Made by a program: the position numbers and the translations under genes. From Zygosaccharomyces rouxii (lineage: Eukaryota; Ascomycota; Saccharomycetes; Saccharomycetales; Saccharomycetaceae), in assembly GCF_000026365.1 (NCBI RefSeq), contig NC_012990.1, forward strand, positions 372,001 through 436,000: a stretch of DNA of 64,000 nucleotides, written 5' to 3'. The notes beneath the pieces are model-generated. The model saw nothing but the letters and a program-made list of their open reading frames with translations, was not told the origin of the DNA and did not search any database. Shown here piece after piece: positions 9,043 through 18,376 of the stretch (its first letter is position 1; each line of letters begins with the position of its first letter).

Positions 9043-10434
9043 ATGGATCTTTATGATGAGCTCCCTCAAAGTTCACTGCTCTGTGACGAAGAATTCACTT
9101 CTTTGTTAGATGCCTGTAAAAAATATCAGGTATCAGTAGTCGACTTTCTCACACTCCCGTCTAAAGAATTGGCAAGACAGCTTCAAAGGTCAACAAATGA
9201 GGTAGATAAGTTCCAAAAATCAATGATCGCAGAGTATGATGATCAATTGATGAATTTTAACGAGGTGAAACCCATTAGTGAAGTGGAAGGACCGGTACCA
9301 TTCACTACAACTGATGTTGGCATTGATGAGGCCCTTGGAGGAGGTATTTATACACATGGTATTACAGAAGTTTTTGGCGAAAGCTCTACTGGTAAGTCCC
9401 AATTACTTATGCAATTGTGCTTGAGCGTTCAATTGCCTACAAATATGGGAGGAATTAAAGGTAAATGCGTTTATATTTCTACTGAAGGTGATTTACCCAC
9501 ACAAAGACTGGCATCTATGATTTCAGCAAGAGAGGAGTTGGTTAAACATGGAGTCTCACAGGAAAATGTTTATACAGTCACTTGTTGTGATTTAATTAAT
9601 CAAGATCATATTCTCAATGTTCAATTGCCGATTCTTTTAGAGAATAGTAGAGGCGCCATCAAGTTAATAATCATTGATTCTATCTCTCATCATATGCGAG
9701 TTGAACTTCCTACTAGAGACTTTAAGGATCATCAAGACAACAGGTTTTATGTTGATCAAGTAGCCGAGAGATTACTTGATCTAGCCAACAAACACGCTTT
9801 AGCGGTTGTGGTTGCCAACCAAGTTAGTGATAGACCATTGTTCGAAAGTCCAGAGCCTTATGTTGCTGAATTAACAGATTATGAGTACCAATTGGGGTGG
9901 TGGGTAGGTTGGAGGAATTCTTCCATAATTTATCATCAAAAATATAACGAACCTAAGAATGTTAATTCAGATTACCAAGATAATGAAGATCTGTTATCAG
10001 ATGATGAAGATGGAAAGTTGATTCATGATGAAATAGCAAGGGTCGAAAATTTGTCAAGGACGAAGGCAGCCAAAGTAACAGTTGCAAATAGCGAGAAGGC
10101 ATTGCCGCCGGATAAAAGACCTATCGAAAGAAGATCAACATTCCCTTCCAATAAGCAAAGATTTCACAAAAAGAGAAGTGTAGATAGAAGGGTGCCTAAT
10201 TTAGGTTTGAATTGGGCTAAACATCTCAGTAGTAGAATTTTACTGAGTAAATCCTATAGGGCATCACCAATGATTAGGAGAGGTGAGTTGCATCTTTATA
10301 AAGGATCTGATCCTACAACTTTTTGGCAGGTCAAGAGGCTCTTTAAAGTTGTTTTTTCGGCGTATGCAGATTCCAAGGAAATTCCATTTATGATCACAAA
10401 AAGAGGTTTGGAAAGTTCATTAGGTGATGATTGA
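9043..10434 (+). CDS. RAD57: Rad51 paralogue, recombination mediator subunit
   Basis: Works with Rad55 to stabilise Rad51 filaments in homologous recombination in the nucleus. The 463-residue protein has a RecA/Rad51 core: Walker A GESSTGKS at 112-119 and Walker B LIIIDS ending near 213. The N-terminal helical domain (about 1-75) is Rad51-like. A basic, hydrophilic insertion at about 305-380 precedes the C-terminal strands, as in yeast Rad57. Length is nearly that of S. cerevisiae (460). A TCGGG-AGG-CCCGA dyad lies 97 bp upstream of the start (8934-8946). It converges with MAF1. Confidence 0.95.
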   Translation: MDLYDELPQSSLLCDEEFTSLLDACKKYQVSVVDFLTLPSKELARQLQRSTNEVDKFQKSMIAEYDDQLMNFNEVKPISEVEGPVPFTTTDVGIDEALGGGIYTHGITEVFGESSTGKSQLLMQLCLSVQLPTNMGGIKGKCVYISTEGDLPTQRLASMISAREELVKHGVSQENVYTVTCCDLINQDHILNVQLPILLENSRGAIKLIIIDSISHHMRVELPTRDFKDHQDNRFYVDQVAERLLDLANKHALAVVVANQVSDRPLFESPEPYVAELTDYEYQLGWWVGWRNSSIIYHQKYNEPKNVNSDYQDNEDLLSDDEDGKLIHDEIARVENLSRTKAAKVTVANSEKALPPDKRPIERRSTFPSNKQRFHKKRSVDRRVPNLGLNWAKHLSSRILLSKSYRASPMIRRGELHLYKGSDPTTFWQVKRLFKVVFSAYADSKEIPFMITKRGLESSLGDD

Positions 10435-10666
10435 TAGACAACTTAACCGCTGCGGTGATAATAACAATGACCATAATAATAACAAATTATGTATGTACAT
10501 ACATCTTCAAGTAATAACGTTACAATTAAAGGTTATGTATCTCAAGATCGAAATAACCCAAGGACATGAGCATATAAGCAATTCATCGCCTTCTTTCATG
10601 TATCTCGCATACTTATCAGAAACAAAACAAGAATTAGGATAAGATTATAATAACACACAAGACAAC

Positions 10667-10703
<37 letters not shown>

Positions 10704-10738
10704 AAAAAAATAATAATCACAATGTCAATTTCATTTCG
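10435..10738. other. RAD57/MAF1 convergent gap with A34 tract
   Basis: 304-nt spacer between two 3' ends. A run of 34 A lies at 10668-10701, followed by AGGAAAAAAA (counting the last A of the run). Sequence upstream of it is AT-rich with a repeated TACATAC. No gene seen. Confidence 0.6.
10668..10701. repeat. Poly(A) homopolymer, 34 nt
   Basis: Uninterrupted A34 between the 3' ends of RAD57 and MAF1, among the longest homopolymers in the window. On the minus strand it is a T34 tract 3' of MAF1. Its length is likely variable between isolates and is error-prone in sequencing. Confidence 0.85.
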
Positions 10739-11972
10739 TTAGCTTGTAACCTCCACAGCATCATCTGCATCATCTTCGATTGCATTCTCATCATAAACCA
10801 AATCGTATTCACCTTCATAGTCCGCCGCTTCATCGTCAATCACTGTTCTCCTCTTCTGATTTAACTTTTCCCTCTCTTCATCTTCATTGACATTCCCTTC
10901 TGTTGGAGATTCTAGTCTAGATGAGATTAGGTATAAGTAAGCCACTCTTTTCCTCTTTTTATTGAAAAGGAAAAATACAAGGCTCCAAAGGTATCCTGGT
11001 TCATCATCTAAAAATGATCTAGGCGGACTGTACTGATATATTACGCAATCTGGCATATCCAAATGAGAATTTATTATCTCCCACATCCATTCTTCAGGGT
11101 TTTTCCCCAAGGAATAAAGGGAATTTTCAAATTTTGATATCATCGATTTCAATGAAATCTTCAAAAAATCTGTTGGTTCCAAAGATGAGAAATCATGATC
11201 TGGAAAAGAAGCATTTAAAATTGCAATCAAATAGGCAAAAGTTCTTCTGCTAGCAGTTTCATTAATTGGACCAAAAGGTCCAATATTTATACTATTGGCT
11301 GGATCATTAACTGCTGAAGATCTCCTTCTGTTGATTGCTGATTTACTTGGTTGTAGGCCTGTACTACTACTCGTTCTTCTGTTTGCATAAAATGAACGAG
11401 GATTAGAATTAGAATTAGAATCCCCTGGCGAAGGGGAACTCATATAACGGGATTCAGAATTGGAAACCAATTCTTTTAAATTTTGATCGTTCAATTTATT
11501 GGTCTTAACACCACTATTAGGTGAAAAACTTGCAGATGGTGATCCATTTTCATTAACAGACATACGTCTTTTTTGCTCCCAAAATGAATCTTTTGTCCAA
11601 GAATTTGAAATTGAATTTGAATTGGGATGTTGAATTTGATTTATTTCACCAGAAATCGGTGATAACGAGCCACTTGATTCTAAACTTGCATGTTGCCGCA
11701 AAGCTGCGTTGTACCCTTCATTCTCTTGTAGAAGAGTTCCTAAATGATCATCAATTCTTTTATAAAGTTTCTTATCAGACGCAACTGGTTTAGTGGTAAA
11801 AATATCACAACCACCAGTTATCCTACAATCACTAGTTTCAAAATTAAGGGTTTGGTTAACCCTTTCAACGTCTAACTCGTCGATAAACTAATGATAATTA
11901 TAAGTGTTAGTAATGGGAAGGGAAACAGAAACAAACACATTATTAAAGAACAATACCTCAACATACCTTCAT
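10739..11972 (-). CDS. MAF1: RNA polymerase III repressor Maf1 (spliced)
   Basis: Negative regulator of RNA polymerase III that moves to the nucleus when dephosphorylated under stress. The coding sequence is join(10739..11887, 11967..11972) on the minus strand: exon 1 is only ATGAAG (Met-Lys), then a 79-nt intron, then exon 2. The spliced protein is 384 residues and starts [20 protein letters not shown], nearly the S. cerevisiae start. Later blocks [39 protein letters not shown] and [18 protein letters not shown] match the conserved Maf1 boxes; the tail is acidic. Without splicing the frame would lack any ATG before residue 65. The S. cerevisiae gene is also interrupted near its start. Confidence 0.95.
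11888..11966 (-). other. MAF1 intron
   Basis: 79-nt spliceosomal intron with perfect yeast signals read on the minus strand: 5' site GTATGT (11961-11966), branch site TACTAAC (11906-11912) and 3' site TAG (11888-11890). The branch-to-3'-site distance is short. Removal joins ATGAAG to TTTATCGACG and restores the conserved Maf1 N-terminus. Confidence 0.95.
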
Positions 11973-12420
11973 TTTCAATGACCAGTGACCTGTTTATTAT
12001 GAAAATATGATATGACTCAACTGTCTAAACAAAAACTATAAAAGCTTGTGGTTCTTTATATTGACCGATTGGTGAATTAATTGTAGTCAATTGCGATTAG
12101 ACATGATTAGGGTCCACGTTGCTCCCTGTAAACGCGAATAAGGCCTTTGTTAAAAAAAAAAAGACGCGTCCGGGTGACATAAACGAAAATATTTATTGTT
12201 ATCATTATTATTATTATTATTATTATCATCATTATTAGTGTAAATATTATAATAGTACAATCTTTGAATAAAAGGTAATGATGGGCTAGGAGTGACTACC
12301 TCCAAGTTAAAGTAGTATTAAGACATTGAAGAACCCATGATAAAAGAAAAAAAGTATAATAATGAAATATATCAAAACAAAATTGGTTTAATTGTAGTAA
12401 TGTCTCTCGTTCTCTTCTAT
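11973..12420. other. MAF1 upstream / DSF2 downstream region
   Basis: 448-nt spacer between the MAF1 start and the DSF2 stop. It contains an ACGCGT (MCB-like) element near 12164-12169, an A11 run before it, and an (ATT)7 microsatellite at 12205-12227. No gene seen. Confidence 0.5.
12205..12227. repeat. (ATT)n microsatellite
   Basis: About seven and a half perfect ATT units, flanked by imperfect ATC/ATT units, in the spacer between MAF1 and DSF2. Confidence 0.8.
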
Positions 12421-14655
12421 TCAATAATTTTTTGCCATTTGGATATATTTATCCTTGTAGATCCATTCTGCTCCAATTAGATGAGCACCCCTTTTCTCTG
12501 CAATTCTAAACCATGCAGCTGCTCTTGCCAAATCCTTCCGCCTTACGCTAGATTTCTTTGACCAAATGGTACCACTCAAACACATGGCATCTAAATGACC
12601 CATTGATGCCACTTTTTCTAAAAATTTTAAACCTTTAATTTCGTCCTCATGATCCATCCCATAACCTTTTAGATAAGAGATAGCACATTCGTAAATGGCA
12701 GGTGCTGATGGCTCAGGAGCAATTTCTGGAATAGATTGATTACGTTCTAATTCAAACGGATTTATTTCAACTTCAAATACATCGTGTAATTCAGATTTTA
12801 AGCCTGTAGCTGTAAACAAGTAGTGGAAAGATTCTTCTTGGTCTGGAATCACACCATATCCATGTCTCAAAGCCATACCATAAAGGAAACATGCTTCTGC
12901 GTTTCCGTCATTACAAGCATCATGAAGTTTTCTTGCAGATTCACCTAAATTGGCAATGTTAGTTCTCTTACTATGAAGCGAAGGTGATGAATGAATTGCC
13001 GATCCTGCAGCATCATGAATTCGATCTTCATTATTATTATTGTTAGTGCTATTGTTATTGTTATTATCACTAGTTAAGGGGGTGTCAAAACGAGATACTC
13101 GACCGGCGTTATGTCTACTGTCCAATGATAATTTTCTATTTCTTAAACCTGGTGTGAATGGCTGTGTGTTAGCATTGGTAATCGTTGGGATTGAACTTGA
13201 TTTATTAATAGCATGATGATCTGATAAAGATCTGTAATGTTGGGTATCTCTAGTCTGCATCCGTGAACCTTGTTTTGCTGAGGAGGATGATGAGGACAGT
13301 GATGATGGTATGTCTTCAAGTGGTTCTGTAGTATTAGTTGGGAAAGCAAATTTACGAAACAACGGAGATTTGTTTGCATTATTAAGAAAGGGTGTACCCT
13401 TTGGTGGAGAATTAGCAGCCGATGTACCAACACTTGTGGTAGCGGAAGTATTTGCTGAATTCATTGCCGACATCTCAGCTAAATCATCTGTACTTCTTTT
13501 AGAATTCAAAGAGTCTTTTCTTCCTGAAGCCTTTTGTGATCTAAACAAATTCTTTAAGTGGAATGAAGTTTTCTTCTTACTATGACTACGTCCATTTCCA
13601 TCCTTCGTTGGGGTATTCTTAGTTGGAGTGTCCCTCGTTAGAGTAGCTTTCGTTGGAGTTTCTTTATTGGAGTTTTGTAGACTATCACCGCCATCTGATT
13701 TATAACTGGTCGCAGTATTAAAAATGTGTAACGGACTTGCGGTAGTAGAATCTTTACCACTACTAACTTTTGTTGTAGCTGATGAATTATTACGCTTCAC
13801 ACTTGATCCATCTATGGAACCTTCACTCTCATCTGATAGAGATTGTTGAGATCTAAATAGCAAAGAATTTTGACCAAATTCTGTTGATGAACTGTTATTA
13901 CTGTTATTTTCATACAACTTTGCCTTTTTAGAGGATGGTGACTTTGACAAAAGCTTTGAAGTATCCATACGATATTTTTCGAAATTAACCGTTTTACGAC
14001 TCGTACTTCTACTTACAGGTGCAGTTTCAGTAGCCGTTGTATTCGATCTTTGAATTGGGGCAACACCGACATTAAATGCACCATAAATCTCGGCTCTAAC
14101 TGTTTTCTTCCGAGGGTTTGTACCTAATGATGGTTTCTTAGGTCTTGGTGAAGGTTGATTATCATGAGTATCATTGTCTTCATCTTCGGAATCAACTTCT
14201 TCCACAAAATAGGAATATCTTGATTTTGTTGGTAGATGTTGTTCTGCACCTGTACATAAACCTTTATCGCCTTGTCCCAATGGATCTGCTACTGAAACTG
14301 TAAGAACTCTTCTCGGCGTAACAAAAGACCTGTTCTTCAAAGATGGGAATCCTGATGCAGGTAAACATAACAAAGGACTTTGTTCCCTTTCTTTCTCTCT
14401 TTCTCTTTGCCTTTCTGCGTCTGCCTCTTCATCCTTTTCCCTTTGAAGTACTCTGTTTCTCTCCTTCTCCTCGGCTTCATTTTTTTCTCTTTCTTCCTTC
14501 AATGCCAACTGTAACAACCTCTCATCTTCTGCACTTAATTCTAACTTGTCCAACAGTCTTTCTGCAGTTTGTACACTTTGAAATGAAACCACGCTTGAGT
14601 GTCTTCCACTTTCGTACTGATAAAGTGACAGAATTTCTAATGGATCCGTATCCAT
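12421..14655 (-). CDS. DSF2: Dsf2-like Sel1-repeat protein
   Basis: Orthologue of YBR007C, a poorly understood protein found as a suppressor of an mpt5 mutant and reported at the bud. The 744-residue product has an N-terminal domain with a very charged Glu/Lys/Arg-rich coiled-coil stretch (about 45-90), a long Ser/Thr/Asn-rich low-complexity middle, a run of TPTK-type short repeats (about 330-360), and a C-terminal domain of Sel1-like repeats from about 570 (ACFLYGMALRHGYG, then AICYLKGYGM-like ECAISYLKGYGMDHEDE, then AAWFRIAEKRGA). The ATG at 14655 (MDTDPLEIL) is chosen; upstream extension has only TTG. Synteny next to UGA2 in the chromosome II track supports the call. Molecular function is unknown. 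Confidence 0.85.
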   Translation of the reverse strand: MDTDPLEILSLYQYESGRHSSVVSFQSVQTAERLLDKLELSAEDERLLQLALKEEREKNEAEEKERNRVLQREKDEEADAERQREREKEREQSPLLCLPASGFPSLKNRSFVTPRRVLTVSVADPLGQGDKGLCTGAEQHLPTKSRYSYFVEEVDSEDEDNDTHDNQPSPRPKKPSLGTNPRKKTVRAEIYGAFNVGVAPIQRSNTTATETAPVSRSTSRKTVNFEKYRMDTSKLLSKSPSSKKAKLYENNSNNSSSTEFGQNSLLFRSQQSLSDESEGSIDGSSVKRNNSSATTKVSSGKDSTTASPLHIFNTATSYKSDGGDSLQNSNKETPTKATLTRDTPTKNTPTKDGNGRSHSKKKTSFHLKNLFRSQKASGRKDSLNSKRSTDDLAEMSAMNSANTSATTSVGTSAANSPPKGTPFLNNANKSPLFRKFAFPTNTTEPLEDIPSSLSSSSSSAKQGSRMQTRDTQHYRSLSDHHAINKSSSIPTITNANTQPFTPGLRNRKLSLDSRHNAGRVSRFDTPLTSDNNNNNSTNNNNNEDRIHDAAGSAIHSSPSLHSKRTNIANLGESARKLHDACNDGNAEACFLYGMALRHGYGVIPDQEESFHYLFTATGLKSELHDVFEVEINPFELERNQSIPEIAPEPSAPAIYECAISYLKGYGMDHEDEIKGLKFLEKVASMGHLDAMCLSGTIWSKKSSVRRKDLARAAAWFRIAEKRGAHLIGAEWIYKDKYIQMAKNY

Positions 14656-15337
14656 GACTACTAAACCTAGCAACTGGTATTAACAGAAAAAAACAACGAT
14701 GTTTGCTTCTTTCTTACCTTCCACTTTGATGGCCTGCCAGTACAGCGAAAGGATTTATTTTTTTTTTTTTATTGATGAAATGTAAGAAAGAGACAGATAG
14801 ATAGATAGATAGAGGCTATCTATTGCAATAGTATTGGTAGGATACGCAGTACCAGACTATATTTGTTGATTTTTCGATCTCCTGGAAGACAAGATCTTAA
14901 GTAATAGTAAATGGCGTTTATACACTATTACTTTTTATACGAAGATCTGAAGCCGTATTCTTTGAAGAATGCAAACGCGTCAATGCATCACTACCGGCTT
15001 TTCTACGTGCCGCACCATAGTGGAAACATGTCCCCTTCGAGGAATTCGCGTAGCGCCAATGCATAGAGAATTTCGCACCCGAAGCTGCTTTCCATAGTAG
15101 AACACAGAGATATTGCACAAGGATTATAGTATTGAGAGTAATAAGAAAGAGATAACTCCAGAGAACTTGTTATATTGTACATATACTTATAGATCTCAGC
15201 ATGTGTTAACCCTGTAATATAAAATAGGGCGGTCATTAGTCGTAGCAGTAGTCGTATTCCAACAGAAATAAAGTAAAAGGAAGTAAAAACAAAAAAAAAA
15301 AATTCGATTGCAAAATATACTTTAAAAACTTGACTCT
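14656..15337. other. DSF2 upstream / SOK1 downstream region
   Basis: 682-nt spacer. A T13 run is at about 14757-14770, a (GATA)n tract at 14795-14813 and an ACGCGT element at 14975-14980. Frames of 66-77 codons occur on the minus strand but look random. No RNA gene was recognised. Confidence 0.45.
14795..14813. repeat. (GATA)n microsatellite
   Basis: Four to five tandem GATA/AGAT units upstream of DSF2. On either strand these also resemble GATA-factor half-sites, but a simple repeat is the simplest reading. Confidence 0.75.
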
Positions 15338-18300
15338 CTAAAAAACCCTTGACCCCAATTGATCGCTTATAGCGTCCATGTAGTGAGCGCCAAATACAGA
15401 CCAGTGGAAATTAACCACAGCGTATAGATGACGCAAAACGCTATCGAATTCTTCCATATCTAAACCCTGTAGAGTTGTTGTTGTTGCTGTACCGAATGTA
15501 GATGCTGTGGTATTATGAGAATTTGATGATGTAGTAGATGCATTGGTATTATTGTTGGTGTCATTAGTATTTGATGATGATGATGATGATGATGCAGCAG
15601 ATGTGTTTTCTCCAGTTGGTACAAGTAGGCCATTAGATGTGGCTGCAGATGTAGTGGCTGCTGCTGTAGCTGAGGTGTTAGTAATTGTAGAATCCTTGTT
15701 GAGAGTACTGCATAGATAGACGAAATCTTGTCTAACACGACCGTCAACTGTACAGTCAGATTTGGAAAATATTAACTCTTCCAGTGAACGGAATACACGA
15801 TCTTCTAAAACGCCATAAACTTCACTTAAAGGCTGGGTCTGTTTCGATAACCAAGATTTGGCAAAATTAACTTTAGCTTGCGCTAATGCTGGTGTACTGG
15901 AAGGTGGTGTGCCAGTGGTATTGGAAGACGAACTAATACCGACTCCGGTTTGTACTCTGCGAGATAGATACTCGTCTCTGAGGTCTGTAATCGTCTTACA
16001 CAAATGAATGGCAATTGCCATTGTGTTTTTAGTCCATCTACAATTACCATGTTCGTCTGTGATAATGCTAACGATTTCTCCCTTTAATTTCTTTTGAGTA
16101 CCACTCGAGTCGATATAATTCTTGGCACCTTTATCCAACGAAGTATCGTTGGCAACTAGTTGTTTGAATAAAAGTCTGCAGATTAAAAGACAAACAATTT
16201 GTCGTATATCTGCTCTTAATAGAATGAGTCTGGCATGATCAAATGATAATGATGTTGGATATTCTCTCACCATCTTACGACACGATAATAGACTAATGAT
16301 ACTCCGAATGCATAATTTGTAAACGTCCCTTGGTACTGCACGATCTCTTTGTATGGTACCTTGGTTGACACTTTCGTTAAATTTTCTATTGAACCAAAGT
16401 AATGATGATTTAAGATCAACACGATCTGAATTCATTAAGGATTGGAAATACTGTTTTTCAAATTCGACAGAATTGGATAATAGGGCAGGCCTTAGAATGC
16501 GTATTTGGTGGTTGGCAATATCTAATTTCATTGCCTCCAAAATTTGAAATACAAGCCTTAAACCTTCAATTAATTTGGATAACGATGATTCTTGTTCAGC
16601 TTCTTTGAATTTGGCGCTCATTCTATCGACCCACGCGTCTCTCATTGGTGCACAATGATGTTTAAACAATTGAGCCAACCATTCTGAAAGATTTGTCATT
16701 ATTAATGATCCTCTTAGCAATTCTTGAACGTTCAACTCCGTATCTAATACGTTGTGTATCACGTGTGCTTCGCGTTGAGGTACTATGGTCAATAAAACTT
16801 CTCTTAAAGTGTCAAAAAGGGGCACTAATCTAGTATGATCATATTGGAAAACTTGAGGTTTCTGAGAATAAACATACACTTCGTTTTCCACATCTCTCCA
16901 GTACCTATCAGATAACTGTTTCTTTTTAAGACCTCTTTCACCATCTAAATTTGGTCTAAATTGTAGCAGAGGATCAAAAATAATATCATGTCTCAATTGT
17001 GGATTTTTCACAATTTCTTGTAAATCGATTTCTTTAAGGCATTGTAAATTGATTGGAGGTAACGGTAAAGGTCCTGGATGGTCTCTAACGGCGCTTATCC
17101 TCTCATGTAAAGTCAATTCGTCATATTTCGTCACTAAAGGTTGTTGTGCTTGGTGGCATAACAAAATCGCATCTCTTAGGGCATTAGTTGACATAGAATG
17201 GTTTTTACTTTGATGATGAGAACGATGCAATGATGGAGTTGTCGATGATTTTCCAACGTTTGAACCTACATTACCCTCATTCGTGACTGAGCCTGTAGTT
17301 ACACCAGAACTTGCGGTAGAAGTTGCTGCCGCTCCTGCTGCTGCGGGCTGCTTTGGATCATTACCAAAACTGGTAGCACCTGTATCATTACCACTTGAGG
17401 CACCATTCACACACCTACTACTTTCACGAGATGAAGCTCCTGAGCTATTACCGCTATCTGTGGAACTTGCAGTTGAAGCGGTGGCACCGCTACCGTTGGA
17501 AAATGCAGCTTGAACAAAGCAATAGGGAGAATGCTGATGACGGCGGTGATGATGATGATGATGAGGTTTCCCAGATCTTTTCTTTCTAACTGAACCTACA
17601 GCCGACTGCTGGTTATTATGATGACGATAATGGTAATGGTTGTGGTTCTGACAGTATGACGCCGTTAATCTTTTTAAAGAGGAATGGCAAATAGCTGGTA
17701 CTGAATGAGATCTGAATTTGTTATCACTTTTACCAAATAGTCTTCTAACTCCCAAATCTTCCTTGGCTAAAAATGGATCCTTTCTTAAAAATTGTCCCGT
17801 TCTATGATCAAACTGTTTAAACAATCCATTACCCATACTATCTTCGTTTTCCTCTTCATTTACTCCTTCGGCTCTACCATCATCCCCATCATTTTCGCTG
17901 TTACTTTGAACTTCTTTTCCTTCTTCTCCAACATCTTCTTGCTCTTCTTCGTCGTTGACATCAATGTCGACACCGCCTTCATCTATTCCACCATCATCCT
18001 CATTAGGGAAGTGGTTGCCAATCGATGAGACTAGTTCTGTATATTTTCTTACCAATAATGATCCTGTGGGCTGGAAACTAGCTTGTGTCGTTGTATCACC
18101 TGGTCCATGTTCCTGAGAACAGGTGGAAAGTCTCTTACGATCTTCTGTATTGTTTGATGAGGTATTCCCTCCCTCTTCATTAGTATTCATATTCATTCCG
18201 TGTTGATCCTTTGGTGAACTTGTTGTTTTAGCTATATCTGTCTGTTGAGGTATCGTTGCTGTTGTTGTTCTAGTAGTAGTACCAGTAGTAGACAAACTTC

Positions 18301-18376
18301 TATTTCTCGTGCTTGTTGTCTGTGGTTCTGACGATGCTGTAGCTATCGTAGATCTATGTGGCCTTGCTTGTTCCAT
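15338..18376 (-). CDS. SOK1: Tcp11-domain protein, Sok1-like
   Basis: Orthologue of YDR006C, which in high copy suppresses loss of cAMP-dependent kinase (tpk mutants). The 1012-residue product has a low-complexity N-terminal half with Thr/Ser tracts, an acidic block (about 115-185) and a His-rich patch near 265-275. The T-complex-11 (Tcp11) domain starts near 410 (LHERISAVRDHPGPLPLPPI) and runs to the C-terminus (RHLYAVVNFHWSVFGAHYMD), interrupted near 885-970 by a Thr/Ser/Asn low-complexity insert. It is longer than the S. cerevisiae protein (901). The open frame extends 40 codons upstream from a TTG, but the first ATG is at 18376 (MEQARPHRS). Confidence 0.92.
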   Translation of the reverse strand: MEQARPHRSTIATASSEPQTTSTRNRSLSTTGTTTRTTTATIPQQTDIAKTTSSPKDQHGMNMNTNEEGGNTSSNNTEDRKRLSTCSQEHGPGDTTTQASFQPTGSLLVRKYTELVSSIGNHFPNEDDGGIDEGGVDIDVNDEEEQEDVGEEGKEVQSNSENDGDDGRAEGVNEEENEDSMGNGLFKQFDHRTGQFLRKDPFLAKEDLGVRRLFGKSDNKFRSHSVPAICHSSLKRLTASYCQNHNHYHYRHHNNQQSAVGSVRKKRSGKPHHHHHHRRHQHSPYCFVQAAFSNGSGATASTASSTDSGNSSGASSRESSRCVNGASSGNDTGATSFGNDPKQPAAAGAAATSTASSGVTTGSVTNEGNVGSNVGKSSTTPSLHRSHHQSKNHSMSTNALRDAILLCHQAQQPLVTKYDELTLHERISAVRDHPGPLPLPPINLQCLKEIDLQEIVKNPQLRHDIIFDPLLQFRPNLDGERGLKKKQLSDRYWRDVENEVYVYSQKPQVFQYDHTRLVPLFDTLREVLLTIVPQREAHVIHNVLDTELNVQELLRGSLIMTNLSEWLAQLFKHHCAPMRDAWVDRMSAKFKEAEQESSLSKLIEGLRLVFQILEAMKLDIANHQIRILRPALLSNSVEFEKQYFQSLMNSDRVDLKSSLLWFNRKFNESVNQGTIQRDRAVPRDVYKLCIRSIISLLSCRKMVREYPTSLSFDHARLILLRADIRQIVCLLICRLLFKQLVANDTSLDKGAKNYIDSSGTQKKLKGEIVSIITDEHGNCRWTKNTMAIAIHLCKTITDLRDEYLSRRVQTGVGISSSSNTTGTPPSSTPALAQAKVNFAKSWLSKQTQPLSEVYGVLEDRVFRSLEELIFSKSDCTVDGRVRQDFVYLCSTLNKDSTITNTSATAAATTSAATSNGLLVPTGENTSAASSSSSSSNTNDTNNNTNASTTSSNSHNTTASTFGTATTTTLQGLDMEEFDSVLRHLYAVVNFHWSVFGAHYMDAISDQLGSRVF

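Noticed and set aside
14343..14657. 104-codon plus-strand frame over DSF2
   Set aside because: Shadow of the charged coiled-coil region of DSF2 on the other strand.
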